DNA of 64,000 bases from Bacterioplanes sp965233665 (GCA_965233665.1 CBDDTG010000064.1:1-64000); one strand, 5' to 3'. Positions 1 through 8,900 are shown, counted from the stretch's first letter. Notes: generated from the letters alone by a model not told the origin. Program-made: numbers and translations.

Positions 1-498
1 GGTGCAGAGCCAATCCCCCTGTTCGCGCCGTTGGCGATCATCCCCACCCTGCATCAACGCTTGGCAACCTACCCGGGCACCATGGCGGAGGGAGATCACA
101 ACTTTTGGCAAGCGTTCCAGCTGTTGCCTGTGACCGATGGTTTTATCTGGCAGCAGCGACATTGGCAAATCCACGCTACCCGTCATCATGCTCCGGGTTC
201 TAGCTACGCCTTACAATTAGCCGGCACACTGTTTTACAGCGGCGACACTCGGCCCATTCCAGAGGTCATGGCGCATTGTTTAAAAGGTGGCGAGCGCCTG
301 TTTCATGACTGTGGGCTGCACGCCAACCCATCCCACACGGGCTTGGATGATTTAGCGCGTGAGTACCCCGAGACGCTGCGCCAACAACTGGTGCTGTATC
401 ACTACGCCAATGAGCAAGACGGCGAGCAACTGCGCCAGGCCGGCTATCAAGTGGCCCGACCCGGCGATTGCTTTGCTTTGGGAGCCAGCCAAGCATGA
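1..498 (+). CDS. MBL-fold metallo-hydrolase, C-terminal part (5' end outside the window)
   Basis: The reading frame is open from the first base, so this is the C-terminal part of a gene that begins upstream. A TTG at 31 is only an internal codon. The fragment carries the late metal-binding motifs of the metallo-beta-lactamase fold: a 'YSGDTRP' segment with the bridging Asp, then 'HDCGLH' and 'HTGLDDLA', then 'LYHYAN', where RNase Z/lactamase-like hydrolases keep their last His. The substrate cannot be told. The stop codon overlaps the start of the methyltransferase gene (ATGA), so the two are co-translated. Confidence 0.75.
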   Translation, partial: GAEPIPLFAPLAIIPTLHQRLATYPGTMAEGDHNFWQAFQLLPVTDGFIWQQRHWQIHATRHHAPGSSYALQLAGTLFYSGDTRPIPEVMAHCLKGGERLFHDCGLHANPSHTGLDDLAREYPETLRQQLVLYHYANEQDGEQLRQAGYQVARPGDCFALGASQA

Positions 499-1169
499 AC
501 CTGGCCGGCGAACTCAACCGTTTTTTGCAGCCAATGCTCGACGATGCCCGAGTCAGCGCTCAAACCCTACCCGATTGCCAGGGCCTTAAGCTGTGGCTCC
601 TCGACCCCGAGCTGCTGAAACGCCCCTTTACTGACGACGAGGTCGAGCGCATTCAGAAGTTTCCTGCCTACTGGGGATTTTGCTGGGCCAGTGGTTTGGT
701 GTTGGCGCGTCAACTGCTGCAACAGCCACATTGGGTGCTGGGCAAACGGGTATTGGATTTTGGCGCCGGCTCTGGCGTGGTAGGCATAGCGGCCCTGATG
801 GCCGGCGCCAAAGAGGTGATTTTCTGTGACATCGACCCACAAGCCTTGATTGCCTGCGAAGCCAATGTGCACCTCAATCAATGGTCAAAACCCAACTGGC
901 ACTTGCATGGAAACTTACTCGACAACACGCCGGACGATATCGACTTATTGATTGCCGCCGACGTGCTGTATGACCGAGCAAACTTGCCACTGCTTAATCT
1001 GTTTCGCCAACACGCCAGCCAAGTATTGGTGGCCGATTCACGCATCAAAGACTTCGACTTTCCACCCTATGTACCTTTGGGTGCAAAGCCGGCGTGCACC
1101 CTGCCCGACTTGGATGAATCGCAAGAGTTTCGCAGCGTTCGGCTGTATCAAGCCAGCGGCGGCGCATAA
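495..1169 (+). CDS. class I SAM-dependent methyltransferase (lysine methyltransferase/METTL20-like)
   Basis: A 224-residue cytoplasmic protein. The start is the ATG at 495, which overlaps the preceding stop codon; the open frame reaches further upstream but would cover the hydrolase gene. The SAM-binding motif I is clear at about residues 86-100 ('VLDFGAGSGVVGIAAL'), followed by an acidic motif II ('FCDIDP') and the 'AADVLYD' motif. The stretch 'PAYWGFCWASGLVLAR' before motif I is typical of the Methyltransf_16 group, which includes the ETF-beta and ribosomal L11-type protein lysine methyltransferases. The natural substrate cannot be read from sequence. A shared hairpin terminator follows directly. 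Confidence 0.75.
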   Translation: MNLAGELNRFLQPMLDDARVSAQTLPDCQGLKLWLLDPELLKRPFTDDEVERIQKFPAYWGFCWASGLVLARQLLQQPHWVLGKRVLDFGAGSGVVGIAALMAGAKEVIFCDIDPQALIACEANVHLNQWSKPNWHLHGNLLDNTPDDIDLLIAADVLYDRANLPLLNLFRQHASQVLVADSRIKDFDFPPYVPLGAKPACTLPDLDESQEFRSVRLYQASGGA

Positions 1170-1172
1170 AAA

Positions 1173-1194
1173 AAGCCGGGCGAATGCCCGGCTT
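1173..1194. terminator. bidirectional intrinsic terminator between methyltransferase and phoD-type gene
   Basis: A perfect 9-bp stem (AAGCCGGGC / GCCCGGCTT) with a GAAT loop lies between two convergent genes. Read on the minus strand it is followed by a run of T, so it is strongest for the phosphatase transcript; the plus-strand tail is poorer. Confidence 0.85.
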
Positions 1195-1209
1195 CTAGCA
1201 CAAGCTAAC

Positions 1210-2991
1210 TTAAGCTTCTTGCAAACGGCGCTGACCTTTGCCCGGCCGCACCTTCAGCGACTTAGCCGTGGTTGCTGTGTACTCTTTGCTGGCGATGGTG
1301 TCGATAAAGACCCAGTCACACTTAGCTTCTTGGTGAGTGAACTCCACCCGCATAAAACCGCGTGATTTAGCATTGAGGAATTTCAAATCATCGACCAAGG
1401 TGGTGACCGCTTGCTCAAAACCAGCTTGCAGCTGGGCGTTATCGCCAAAGCCAACGTAGGTTTCAAAACCGGGCGAGGTTACCGATGAGGTAGCAAACTC
1501 GACCCCCACAGCACCCTGGTCACGCTGAACATTGCCGCTGTCGTCGGCGACAAACAACTCGCTGGCCCAGGCATTGTGGGTATCCCCCGCCAACACCACC
1601 AAGTTTTTATCCAACAACTGGGCGCGGCGTAAAATTTCCTCACGAGCTGGGAAGTAGCCGTCCCAAGCATCCAGGTTATAAGGCGCAACGGCGGTCACCC
1701 GTGGGTTAGTCGGATCGGTGACTTTCAGCGTCGCTAACTCCGCTAACAACTGTGCCACTTCGGCCTGCTTGGCGCTGGCATCCACCCCCGCCTCAAGCAT
1801 CGCCTGAATTTCACCCAAGCCTGATAACAGCTCGATTGGAACCATAATGCGGCCCATCAACACCTGCTGACCCAGCACCTGCCACGTAGCGCTTGAATCA
1901 ATCATATTGCCAACCACTTGCTGCTGCTGTTCTGCACCCAACAAGGTGCGGCTGCTGTCCGCCAATGCCGCACTGAAACCATTGATGTCGATATTGCCCT
2001 GACCATCAATAAAGTCGCCGTAAGACAGCGGCTTATCGCGCGCCAGCATGCGCGTATCGGCCATGTGCAGGCTCAGTAGGTTGCCAAAATCAAAGCTGCG
2101 GTAAATTTTGCCGCGATCAGCCCCGGTGCGAATCGGCAGCCACTCGTGATAAGCCTGCTGGGCCACATTGCGTCGAGCGATAAACTCGCCTTCGCCCTCA
2201 TTGTGGTTTTGAGCACCGTCTTTAAAGGTGTCGTTTGCCAGCTCGTGGTCGTCCCAAACGCAAATAAATGGCTTGCTGGCGTGGGCGGCTTGCAAATCAA
2301 CATCGCTTCGGTATTGGGCGTAGCGCGCGCGGTACTGCTCCAACGTCAGGATCTCGCTGACCGGCTCAGGCTGACGACCTTGGGCATCCGGGTTGGGATA
2401 TTCATTCGAGCCGTACTCATAAATGTAATCGCCCAAGTGCAGCACCACATCGGCGTCGCTGTCGGCCATGGCGCGATAGGCATTGAAGAAGCCGGCAGGA
2501 TAGTTAGCACAGGAACACACCGCCAGCGTCACGCTGTCAACACTGCCAGCGGGCAGGGTTTGAGTGCGCCCAACCGGCGAAACAGCACTGTCTTTACCAG
2601 CGAATTGATAATAATAGGTGGTGCCAGGTTGCAGCCCAGTCACGTCGACCTTAACGGTAAAGTCACGCTCGGCATCTGTGTATTCTTTGCCCGAGGCGAC
2701 CACGTCGGTCATGGCCTCATCGCGTGCCACTACCCAAGCGACTTCGGCCTCACTACCGGCTTCAGTACCGTCAGCGTTATCCGGCGTTACCCGGGTCCAG
2801 ATAATCACCGCATCCGCCAGAGGATCACCAGATGCCACCCCATGACCAAATACAAATACCGTTAAATCGCGATCGTCGTCATCATCGTCACCAAAGCAGC
2901 CGGTCAAAGCTGCCGGCACGGTGGCCGCACCTGCGCCCAAGGCAACAGATTTGAGAAAGCTGCGGCGGCTCACGCCAGTCGGTTGCGTCAT
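1210..2991 (-). CDS. phoD: PhoD-type alkaline phosphatase/phosphodiesterase, Tat-exported lipoprotein
   Basis: A 593-residue metallophosphoesterase expected to release phosphate from mono- and diesters outside the cytoplasmic membrane. The N-terminus has a twin-arginine motif (SRRSFLK, residues 8-14), a hydrophobic stretch and a lipobox ending at Cys32 (LTGC), so it is probably a Tat-exported lipoprotein. A run of six Asp follows the Cys, probably a linker. PhoD signatures are present: 'HLGDYIYE' after the 'VCSCANYP' strand, 'VWDDHELAND', and 'VLAGDTHNAWASEL' near the C-terminus, which supply metal ligands. The ATG at 2991 is preceded by AAGGGG. No phosphate-box repeat is obvious upstream of it. 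The gene is monocistronic and convergent with the methyltransferase. Confidence 0.88.
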   Translation of the reverse strand: MTQPTGVSRRSFLKSVALGAGAATVPAALTGCFGDDDDDDRDLTVFVFGHGVASGDPLADAVIIWTRVTPDNADGTEAGSEAEVAWVVARDEAMTDVVASGKEYTDAERDFTVKVDVTGLQPGTTYYYQFAGKDSAVSPVGRTQTLPAGSVDSVTLAVCSCANYPAGFFNAYRAMADSDADVVLHLGDYIYEYGSNEYPNPDAQGRQPEPVSEILTLEQYRARYAQYRSDVDLQAAHASKPFICVWDDHELANDTFKDGAQNHNEGEGEFIARRNVAQQAYHEWLPIRTGADRGKIYRSFDFGNLLSLHMADTRMLARDKPLSYGDFIDGQGNIDINGFSAALADSSRTLLGAEQQQQVVGNMIDSSATWQVLGQQVLMGRIMVPIELLSGLGEIQAMLEAGVDASAKQAEVAQLLAELATLKVTDPTNPRVTAVAPYNLDAWDGYFPAREEILRRAQLLDKNLVVLAGDTHNAWASELFVADDSGNVQRDQGAVGVEFATSSVTSPGFETYVGFGDNAQLQAGFEQAVTTLVDDLKFLNAKSRGFMRVEFTHQEAKCDWVFIDTIASKEYTATTAKSLKVRPGKGQRRLQEA

Positions 2992-3194
2992 GAAATACCC
3001 CTTTATTGTGATTAAAATCGGTGGCCATGGGCCACCTGTGCTTCATGCAAGCACATGGATGTTAACGTTATTGTTTGCTCGGGCGAACAGCCTTACGTCT
3101 ATTTGTAAAAAAACACCCTCTGCCCGGGCGCTGGCCCCTATGCAGCAGATCCAGTACACTTGCGCCTCATTTTTTCCTCACGGTTCCCCAGCGG

Positions 3195-5123
3195 ATGCTT
3201 GATCAAAACGCCCTTACCCAATTGAAGTCCCTGAAACAAGAAATACACGATAGCACGCCTCGCTTTCAGGGCCGCGTACGCGCCACCAGCGGGCGTTTTG
3301 GCTTTGTGAACACCGATGACGGGCAGCAGTTTTTTCTCGCGCCCGATGAGATGGATAAAGTCCTGCCGGGTGATGTCATCGAGTTTCGCGTCGAAACCAC
3401 CAGCGAAGGCAAGCAACAGGGTGTCATTGAAAAGCTGGTCAGCACGGAACTGGATGATTTCTTCGGCCGTTATTTAGTGCGCGGTAAAGGCCACTTTGTG
3501 GAGCCCGATCACGGCACCATGAATCGCTGGATATTTGTACCCCCCGCCAAACGCCAGGGATGTGAGGACGGTGACCTGGTGTACGCTCGCATGAGTCAGC
3601 ACCCTTTTCCCAAAGGTCGCGCCCAAGCGGTGATTGAACAGCGCATCGGCGCCGCCAATGCTAAAGGCATTGAGCACAGCTATATGCTACAAAAATTCGG
3701 TCTCAGCGCTGAGTTTAGCGAAGCGGTCAACGCCGAAGTGCAAGCCCTGAGTGAGCAAGGACTAAGTGAGCTGCTGGCGCAACGCGAAGATTTCACTCAC
3801 CTACCTTTCGTCACCATCGACTCCGCTGGCACCCGTGACTTAGACGATGCACTGTATGCCGAAGCACACAGCCAAGGCTGGACGCTGTGGGTCGCAGTGG
3901 CTGACCCTGCCGCCGTCATAGCTCCCGGCAGCGCCATTGACCAAGCAGCGCAAGCGCGCGGCACATCGGTTTATTTCCCGCAGCAAATGCTACCCATGCT
4001 GCCAACGGAGCTGTCGGAGCAGTTGTGCTCACTGAACGAAAACGAAGAACGCGCAGCGCTGGTGATCGAGCTGCGCTTGGCCGACAGCGGCCAAATTGAG
4101 AGCACTCATTTATTCCGTGGCCGCATTCGCAGCCGTGGCAAACTGGCCTACAACCAAGTCGCTCAATTGATTGCCGGCGAAGAAGCCGACATCGGCGCCG
4201 AACTGCATGGCCACTTGTTACACCTAAGCTCCTGTGCCCAGGCATTGAGCCAATACCGTCAGCAACACTGCTTGGTGATGGAAGAGCGCCCTGATTACAA
4301 ACTGCTATTTGATGAAGAAGGCCAGATTCGAGACATCGTGCAAGTAGAGCGCAATGAAGCACACCGCTTGGTTGAAGAGTGCATGCTAGCAGCCAACCGT
4401 GCAGTGGCCGATTGGCTGGCCAGCCAGCAACAAGGGATATACATCAGCCATGCCGGCGTTCGCACCGAACGCTTAGGCGAAGTGACGAGCTTATTAAAAG
4501 AACACTTAGAGCTGCCGCAAAAGCCACAATTGCAAGAGCTGGATCAATACATCGAGCATTTGCAAACAGCCGCCAAACACGAAGGTGAGCTGCCGTTGCG
4601 TACCATCATCAGTCGCCAGTTGGAGCGCAGCCTGATCAGTACCGAAGACGCGCCGCACTTTGGTTTGGGCTTTCAGCGCTACACCACGGCAACCTCGCCA
4701 CTGCGTAAGTACAACGACTTGCTGGTACATCGCTTGATTGCCGCCTTGCTACAACAGCAAGAAGTCACGCTGCCAGAAGCCGAGGTGCTGCAGCACATCC
4801 AGCAGCAGCAAATGTTGGCTCGCTCAGCGGCCAACCAAACCGAGCACTGGTTAAAGTTGCGCTGGCTGGCTCAACAGCCAGAAGATGCGACCTTTGAAGC
4901 CACGCTGGTGCACATGAATGCCTCAAACTTTACCGTGCGCCTCAACGATACCGGCATCGAAGGCACTATTGATCGCCGCAAGCAACGCAAAGAGTGGACG
5001 TTCGATACCAAGACTCTGAGCCATTACAAAGACGATCAGCGCTTTATTCTTGGCCAAACGGTTCGTGTGCGCGTCCACCAGCTTGATGCCGACCGACGCC
5101 AATTGCAGTTTGCTTTGGCTTAA
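3195..5123 (+). CDS. rnb: exoribonuclease II
   Basis: A 3'-to-5' hydrolytic exoribonuclease for single-stranded RNA. The frame is open from 3075, but the ATG at 3195 gives 642 residues starting 'MLDQNALTQLKS', close to the 644-residue E. coli RNase II with a collinear N-terminus. Order of domains: cold-shock domains (residues about 20-180), the RNB catalytic domain, and a C-terminal S1 domain. The catalytic Asp cluster is intact: D209, D215, D217 and D218 in 'TIDSAGTRDLDDAL', with the same spacing as in E. coli. The 'HFGLGFQRYTTATSPLRKYNDL' region carries the conserved late RNB motif. It lacks the N- and C-terminal extensions of RNase R. No strong ribosome binding site is visible. Monocistronic, ending at a strong terminator. 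Confidence 0.9.
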   Translation: MLDQNALTQLKSLKQEIHDSTPRFQGRVRATSGRFGFVNTDDGQQFFLAPDEMDKVLPGDVIEFRVETTSEGKQQGVIEKLVSTELDDFFGRYLVRGKGHFVEPDHGTMNRWIFVPPAKRQGCEDGDLVYARMSQHPFPKGRAQAVIEQRIGAANAKGIEHSYMLQKFGLSAEFSEAVNAEVQALSEQGLSELLAQREDFTHLPFVTIDSAGTRDLDDALYAEAHSQGWTLWVAVADPAAVIAPGSAIDQAAQARGTSVYFPQQMLPMLPTELSEQLCSLNENEERAALVIELRLADSGQIESTHLFRGRIRSRGKLAYNQVAQLIAGEEADIGAELHGHLLHLSSCAQALSQYRQQHCLVMEERPDYKLLFDEEGQIRDIVQVERNEAHRLVEECMLAANRAVADWLASQQQGIYISHAGVRTERLGEVTSLLKEHLELPQKPQLQELDQYIEHLQTAAKHEGELPLRTIISRQLERSLISTEDAPHFGLGFQRYTTATSPLRKYNDLLVHRLIAALLQQQEVTLPEAEVLQHIQQQQMLARSAANQTEHWLKLRWLAQQPEDATFEATLVHMNASNFTVRLNDTGIEGTIDRRKQRKEWTFDTKTLSHYKDDQRFILGQTVRVRVHQLDADRRQLQFALA

Positions 5124-5166
5124 CCGATGACCGTCGCTGTGCCAACAACGCCGCAGCGCCGCCCAT

Positions 5167-5199
5167 AAAAAAAGAGGAGCCAAGGCTCCTCTTTTTTTG
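5167..5199. terminator. bidirectional intrinsic terminator between rnb and mvaT-like gene
   Basis: The arms GAGGAGCC and GGCTCCTC are flanked by seven A on the left and seven T on the right. It can therefore end transcription from both converging genes. Confidence 0.92.
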
Positions 5200-5216
5200 T
5201 TTAAACCGTGTTTGGC

Positions 5217-5672
5217 TTAATCGACTTTCCAAGTCTTCACTGTGGCAAAACCGTACTCGTCAATCCATTGATCCAGCAACTTAGGGTTACGCTTAATTTT
5301 CTCAACTTTTTCGTGCGTTGCTGGATTTTTGTAAGTACCTACTGCCAGTTTAGGCTTCGGCAATGAACTCGGCTTGCTGGTGCCTTTTTTGTTGGCAACT
5401 TTTTCGAAGTGCTTTTGCAAATTCGGATAAATCGATGACGGCGCTTCTTGACTCGCCATACCGACAATCCATTTTTCAATTTCAGCGGCACGAGCAACAA
5501 ACAGCTCATGCTCAGACAAGCCGTTTTGGTTGCACAAACGCTTAACGATATTATCGAACTCCTTAATACCCTCGAGCTTCTTTTCTTGCTCAATTTTCAG
5601 TGCTTCCAGTTCTTCTATTTTTTGCTTATGCAGCTGAATTTTCTTATCGATATCTTCGGAGAATACGCTCAC
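5217..5672 (-). CDS. MvaT/H-NS-like nucleoid-associated protein
   Basis: A 151-residue protein starting at GTG (5672) behind GAGGT. Residues 5-45 are a charged heptad-like coiled coil, as in the dimerisation part of H-NS-type xenogeneic silencers. The C-terminal 40 residues look like the MvaT DNA-binding domain: 'YKNP' at 114-117, an acidic-hydrophobic turn, then 'IKRNPKLLDQW', which aligns with MvaT 'KGGNHKTLKEW'. The linker (residues 95-112) is Lys/Ser/Pro-rich. It is longer than Pseudomonas MvaT (about 124 residues), and the Gly-Gly of the MvaT AT-pincer is Lys-Arg here, with the following Asn kept. It probably binds AT-rich DNA as an oligomer and represses horizontally acquired genes. Family assignment rests on the C-terminal motif only. 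Confidence 0.68.
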   Translation of the reverse strand: MSVFSEDIDKKIQLHKQKIEELEALKIEQEKKLEGIKEFDNIVKRLCNQNGLSEHELFVARAAEIEKWIVGMASQEAPSSIYPNLQKHFEKVANKKGTSKPSSLPKPKLAVGTYKNPATHEKVEKIKRNPKLLDQWIDEYGFATVKTWKVD

Positions 5673-5836
5673 TGTTTACCTCAAATAGTACAATTAATGA
5701 AATGGCCCAAACGGCATACCGGCATTGCCTACCACACAGCCAAACCCATCTGGTTTAATCATTGACTGTTGCAATACAGATACACCAACCCACGGCCTGA
5801 TGCTTATTTGACCGTATGTTTATCTTTTAGACGAAT

Positions 5837-5854
5837 GGTTAGCAGGCGCTAACC
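5837..5854. repeat. perfect inverted repeat, candidate operator
   Basis: GGTTAGC-AGGC-GCTAACC: two 7-bp arms around a 4-bp spacer. It lies 165 bp upstream of the mvaT-like gene and 368 bp upstream of feoA. It is too small for a terminator and has no T-run, so a dimeric regulator site is the simplest reading. The regulator is unknown. Confidence 0.4.
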
Positions 5855-6182
5855 AAGACCAATAAAGTATCGGGCAAAGATGGGTATTATTCAATGCATA
5901 CTGACGAATCTACACCCGTCTAAGCATATCAAACCGGTGAACAATCCGTTGCCAGCTTCTAAACACCACGACGGCTTCTTATTACAACGCCATTGTGCCT
6001 CCTCCAACCGGCAAAGTGACTACCACTTCTTTGGCGCTATGGATGGCACGCCACCTCGTTAGTCTCAGCCCTTCTATATGCAGGAAAAGCATTTGCAGGA
6101 AGAACACCAAAGTTCCCTATTGACTGGTTATTGATTTGGAACAAGCCATCCATAACCTGACACTTGCTGACAGAATTGGTAA

Positions 6183-6197
6183 AGATTATTATTCCCA
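6183..6197. promoter_or_regulatory. candidate Fur box upstream of feoA
   Basis: Read on the minus strand, TGGGAATAATAATCT matches the 7-1-7 Fur pattern TGATAAT-N-ATTATCA at 11 of 14 informative positions. It ends 24 bp before the feoA start, where Fur-Fe2+ would block transcription when iron is plentiful. The function of the operon makes this assignment likely. Confidence 0.55.
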
Positions 6198-6221
6198 TTC
6201 TTTCTGGCAGAGCCTGATCGC

Positions 6222-6458
6222 ATGACCACCCTGGCACACCTCAAGATTGGCGAGCGCGCTCGCATCAGCGACATTCAATCTGATATCACCGCATTTCAAC
6301 GCAAACTGCTGGCATTAGGCCTGGTGCCCGGTGCCGAAATTGCGCTGTGTCGCGTCGCGCCACTGGGCGACCCACTGCAGTTTCAACTCAATGGCGGCTC
6401 TATCAGCTTGCGCCAGCAAGAGGCCAAGTTAATCCAGGTACGCCTGCTGGACGCTTAA
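6222..6458 (+). CDS. feoA: ferrous iron transport protein A
   Basis: A 78-residue cytoplasmic SH3-like protein that works with FeoB in Fe(II) uptake. The family pattern is visible: 'LKIGERARISDI', the 'RKLLALGLVPGAEI' helix-turn, and the closing 'GGSISLRQQEAKLIQV' strand pair. Length is typical (about 75-85). It lies 46 bp upstream of feoB on the same strand, behind a candidate Fur box. Confidence 0.92.
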   Translation: MTTLAHLKIGERARISDIQSDITAFQRKLLALGLVPGAEIALCRVAPLGDPLQFQLNGGSISLRQQEAKLIQVRLLDA

Positions 6459-6504
6459 TCGGCACAGCTCTGTCCACGCCCGCTCACAACACATCGAGGT
6501 ATGC

Positions 6505-8781
6505 ATGTCCGAGGCAGTCATTGGCCTAATCGGCAATCCCAACTGTGGTAAATCAACATTATTTAATGCCTTAACCGGCGCTCGCCAAGTTGTGGGCAAC
6601 TGGCCAGGCGTCACGGTTGAACGTAAGAGTGGCCAGCTTCAAGGTCAGCTACAAAAGTGCACCTTGATTGATTTGCCCGGCACCTATTCTCTGGACAGCA
6701 GCGATGACGAAACACCCGCCGATGAGCACATTGCGCGGCAGTTTCTTATTAATGGCGAAGCCGATCTCATCATTAATATTGTCGATGCCAATAACTTGCA
6801 GCGGCATTTGTATTTAACATCGCAATTGCTGGATATGCAGGTGCCACTGATATGCGTGGTTAACATGGTGGATGTTGCTGCCCGCCACGGCAAACGCATC
6901 GATTGCGATGCTTTGGCCCAGCAGCTGGGCGTACCGGTTATTCCGATGGTGGCTACAAGCGGCAAAGGCACCGAAGCGCTGCAACAACAAATCGACCTTC
7001 AGCTTAACAGCCTCAGTGCCAGCAGCCCGTTAACACTGAATGATGCAACTTTGGAAGCGGCCATCACGCAACTGTGCCGCCACTCGCCTGTAGACAAAGC
7101 ACAGAGGTTTCATGCACTGCAATGGTTGCATCAGCCAGAGCAAGCGCCCGCTGACATTCAGCCGCGTGTTCAGCAGCTGCGACACTCTTTGCAACAACCT
7201 TTGCAACAACAGCAATCCATTGATGCCCGCATTGCCAGCCAGCGCTATGCCCGACTGGCCGATATGCTTGCCCATGTGTGTCACACCGCCGAGCAGACCA
7301 CCAGCCTCACCGAGAAGATCGACCGCTGGGTCTTGCATCGCTGGCTCGGCATACCGATTTTTTTCTTGGTCATGTATTTCATGTTCACCTTCGCCATTAA
7401 TATTGGTGGGGCGTTTATCGACTTCTTTGATATAGCCGCGGCGACGATCTTTGTGGATGGCAGCCGTTGGCTGCTGGATAGCATGTCCGCACCGGCTTGG
7501 CTTGCTACTTTATTGGCCGATGGCATCGGCGGCGGCATTCAATTAGTAGCGACGTTTGTGCCCGTCATTGCCGGTCTGTATTTGGTGCTGTCCTTTATTG
7601 AAGATTCCGGCTATATGGCCAGGGCCGCGTTTGTGATGGACCGGTTAATGCGCAGCGTCGGTTTGCCTGGGAAATCTTTTGTGCCGCTCATCGTTGGTTT
7701 TGGCTGCAACGTACCGGCTGTCATGGCGGCTCGCTCATTGGATACCCACAAAGATCGGCTATTAACCATTGCCATGGCGCCCTTTATGTCATGCGGCGCC
7801 CGCTTATCGGTTTACGCCATGTTTGCGGCGGTGTTTTTCCATCAAAATGGCGCCAGCGTGGTGTTTGCACTGTATGTACTCGGCATTGCCATGGCCATTT
7901 TGACTGGCCTGGCGCTCAAGAAGACACTCTTTCGCAGCGACCTAACCCCATTTGTGATGGAAATGCCGGCCTATCACGTGCCCACGTTAAAAGGTGTGCT
8001 GTGGAAAACCTGGCAAAAACTAAAGGCATTTTGCACCCGAGCCGGTAAAACCATCGTAATGGTGGTAGTGCTACTTAGCTTTATTAACTCGATCGGCACT
8101 GACGGCTCATTTGGCAACCAAAACCGCGACGATTCTGCTTTATCTGCTCTGGCGCGCGTGGTCACGCCTTTGTTTGCACCGATGGGCATCGCTGAAGATA
8201 ACTGGCAAGCAACGGTTGGCATTGTGACTGGGCTGTTCGCCAAAGAAACCGTTGTCGGAACGTTGGATGCCTTGTATTCACCCGCTAACTCCGAGCACCA
8301 CCAATTCGATTTGGTCGCCGGCCTACAAGAAGCGGTCGCTACGATTCCGGAAAACCTCGCCGCCGCCCTGGACGGTTGGCTCGACCCACTGGGCCTATCC
8401 ATTGTTGGCGCCGACCAGCAAGCAGAACAAGGCGTGCAAGCCGATACATTTAATAGCATGGCGACAGCCTTCGGTGGCTCGGCGGCAGCGTTTGCTTATT
8501 TGGTCTTCGTCCTACTGTATACACCGTGCGTTGCCACACTGGGCGCCATGGTGCGCGAAGCGGGCATGCGCTGGATGTTATTCGTCGCTGGCTGGAGCAC
8601 AGCGCTGGCCTACTGCAGCGCCGTCATTTGCTACCAACTGTCGCAGTTGAGCCTGCATCCGCTTACCGCATTTAGCTGGGTTTTGGGCTGCAGCGGCCTT
8701 CTGGCACTGGGGCTTTGGCAGATGCGCCGCTACGGTGTTCGTCGTGACCAGCAACTGATTCCACTAACGCCTGTTTCATAA
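6505..8781 (+). CDS. feoB: ferrous iron transport protein B
   Basis: The 758-residue inner-membrane Fe(II) transporter. The N-terminal G domain has G1 'GNPNCGKST' (about residues 10-18), G3 'DLPGTYSL' and G4 'NMVD'. A helical region rich in Gln follows (about 220-260), then the membrane domain with two Gate segments; conserved features are 'EDSGYMARAAFVMD' and 'GFGCNVPA' in the first Gate and 'GLFAKETVVGTL' in the second. The ATG at 6505 is preceded by GAGGT; another ATG at 6501 is in a different frame. No feoC follows: the next gene is a phosphate carrier 119 bp away. Confidence 0.95.
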   Translation: MSEAVIGLIGNPNCGKSTLFNALTGARQVVGNWPGVTVERKSGQLQGQLQKCTLIDLPGTYSLDSSDDETPADEHIARQFLINGEADLIINIVDANNLQRHLYLTSQLLDMQVPLICVVNMVDVAARHGKRIDCDALAQQLGVPVIPMVATSGKGTEALQQQIDLQLNSLSASSPLTLNDATLEAAITQLCRHSPVDKAQRFHALQWLHQPEQAPADIQPRVQQLRHSLQQPLQQQQSIDARIASQRYARLADMLAHVCHTAEQTTSLTEKIDRWVLHRWLGIPIFFLVMYFMFTFAINIGGAFIDFFDIAAATIFVDGSRWLLDSMSAPAWLATLLADGIGGGIQLVATFVPVIAGLYLVLSFIEDSGYMARAAFVMDRLMRSVGLPGKSFVPLIVGFGCNVPAVMAARSLDTHKDRLLTIAMAPFMSCGARLSVYAMFAAVFFHQNGASVVFALYVLGIAMAILTGLALKKTLFRSDLTPFVMEMPAYHVPTLKGVLWKTWQKLKAFCTRAGKTIVMVVVLLSFINSIGTDGSFGNQNRDDSALSALARVVTPLFAPMGIAEDNWQATVGIVTGLFAKETVVGTLDALYSPANSEHHQFDLVAGLQEAVATIPENLAAALDGWLDPLGLSIVGADQQAEQGVQADTFNSMATAFGGSAAAFAYLVFVLLYTPCVATLGAMVREAGMRWMLFVAGWSTALAYCSAVICYQLSQLSLHPLTAFSWVLGCSGLLALGLWQMRRYGVRRDQQLIPLTPVS

Positions 8782-8795
8782 GGAATAATCGCCTG

Positions 8796-8822
8796 GTGGC
8801 TGCCGTCAGTTGTGGCAGCCAC
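8796..8822 (+). terminator. hairpin after feoB, possible terminator
   Basis: A perfect 9-bp stem (GTGGCTGCC / GGCAGCCAC) with a 9-nt loop lies 14 bp after the feoB stop. No T-run follows, so it may be a factor-dependent terminator or an mRNA-stabilising hairpin separating feoAB from the phosphate carrier. Confidence 0.45.
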
Positions 8823-8900
8823 AAACCTGCTATCAGGCGGCTATGAACTCACGGTTCGCTGAGTTAGAATGCGCGCGCTTCAAATCCGAGGACACAGACG

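Larger units (their letters stand above)
5673..6221. other. gene-free AT-rich region between the mvaT-like gene and feoA
   Basis: About 550 bp with no credible gene: the short open frames have neither ribosome binding sites nor recognisable products. It must hold the divergent promoters of the mvaT-like gene and of feoAB. It contains the inverted repeat at 5837-5854 and the Fur-box-like site at 6183-6197. No tRNA or structured RNA was recognised. Confidence 0.6.

Noticed and set aside
2146..2865. Open frame of 239 codons antisense to the phoD-type gene
   Set aside because: It lies wholly inside the phosphatase gene on the other strand, has no ribosome binding site and its product resembles no protein. 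Antisense frames of this length are common in GC-rich genes.
6037..6237. 66-codon open frame in the feoA upstream region
   Set aside because: It runs against feoA through the candidate Fur box and has no ribosome binding site or family match.
8796..8822. Hairpin after feoB as a riboswitch or Pho-type operator for the phosphate carrier
   Set aside because: It is a simple stem without further conserved structure, and it contains no TGTCA repeats at 11-bp spacing.
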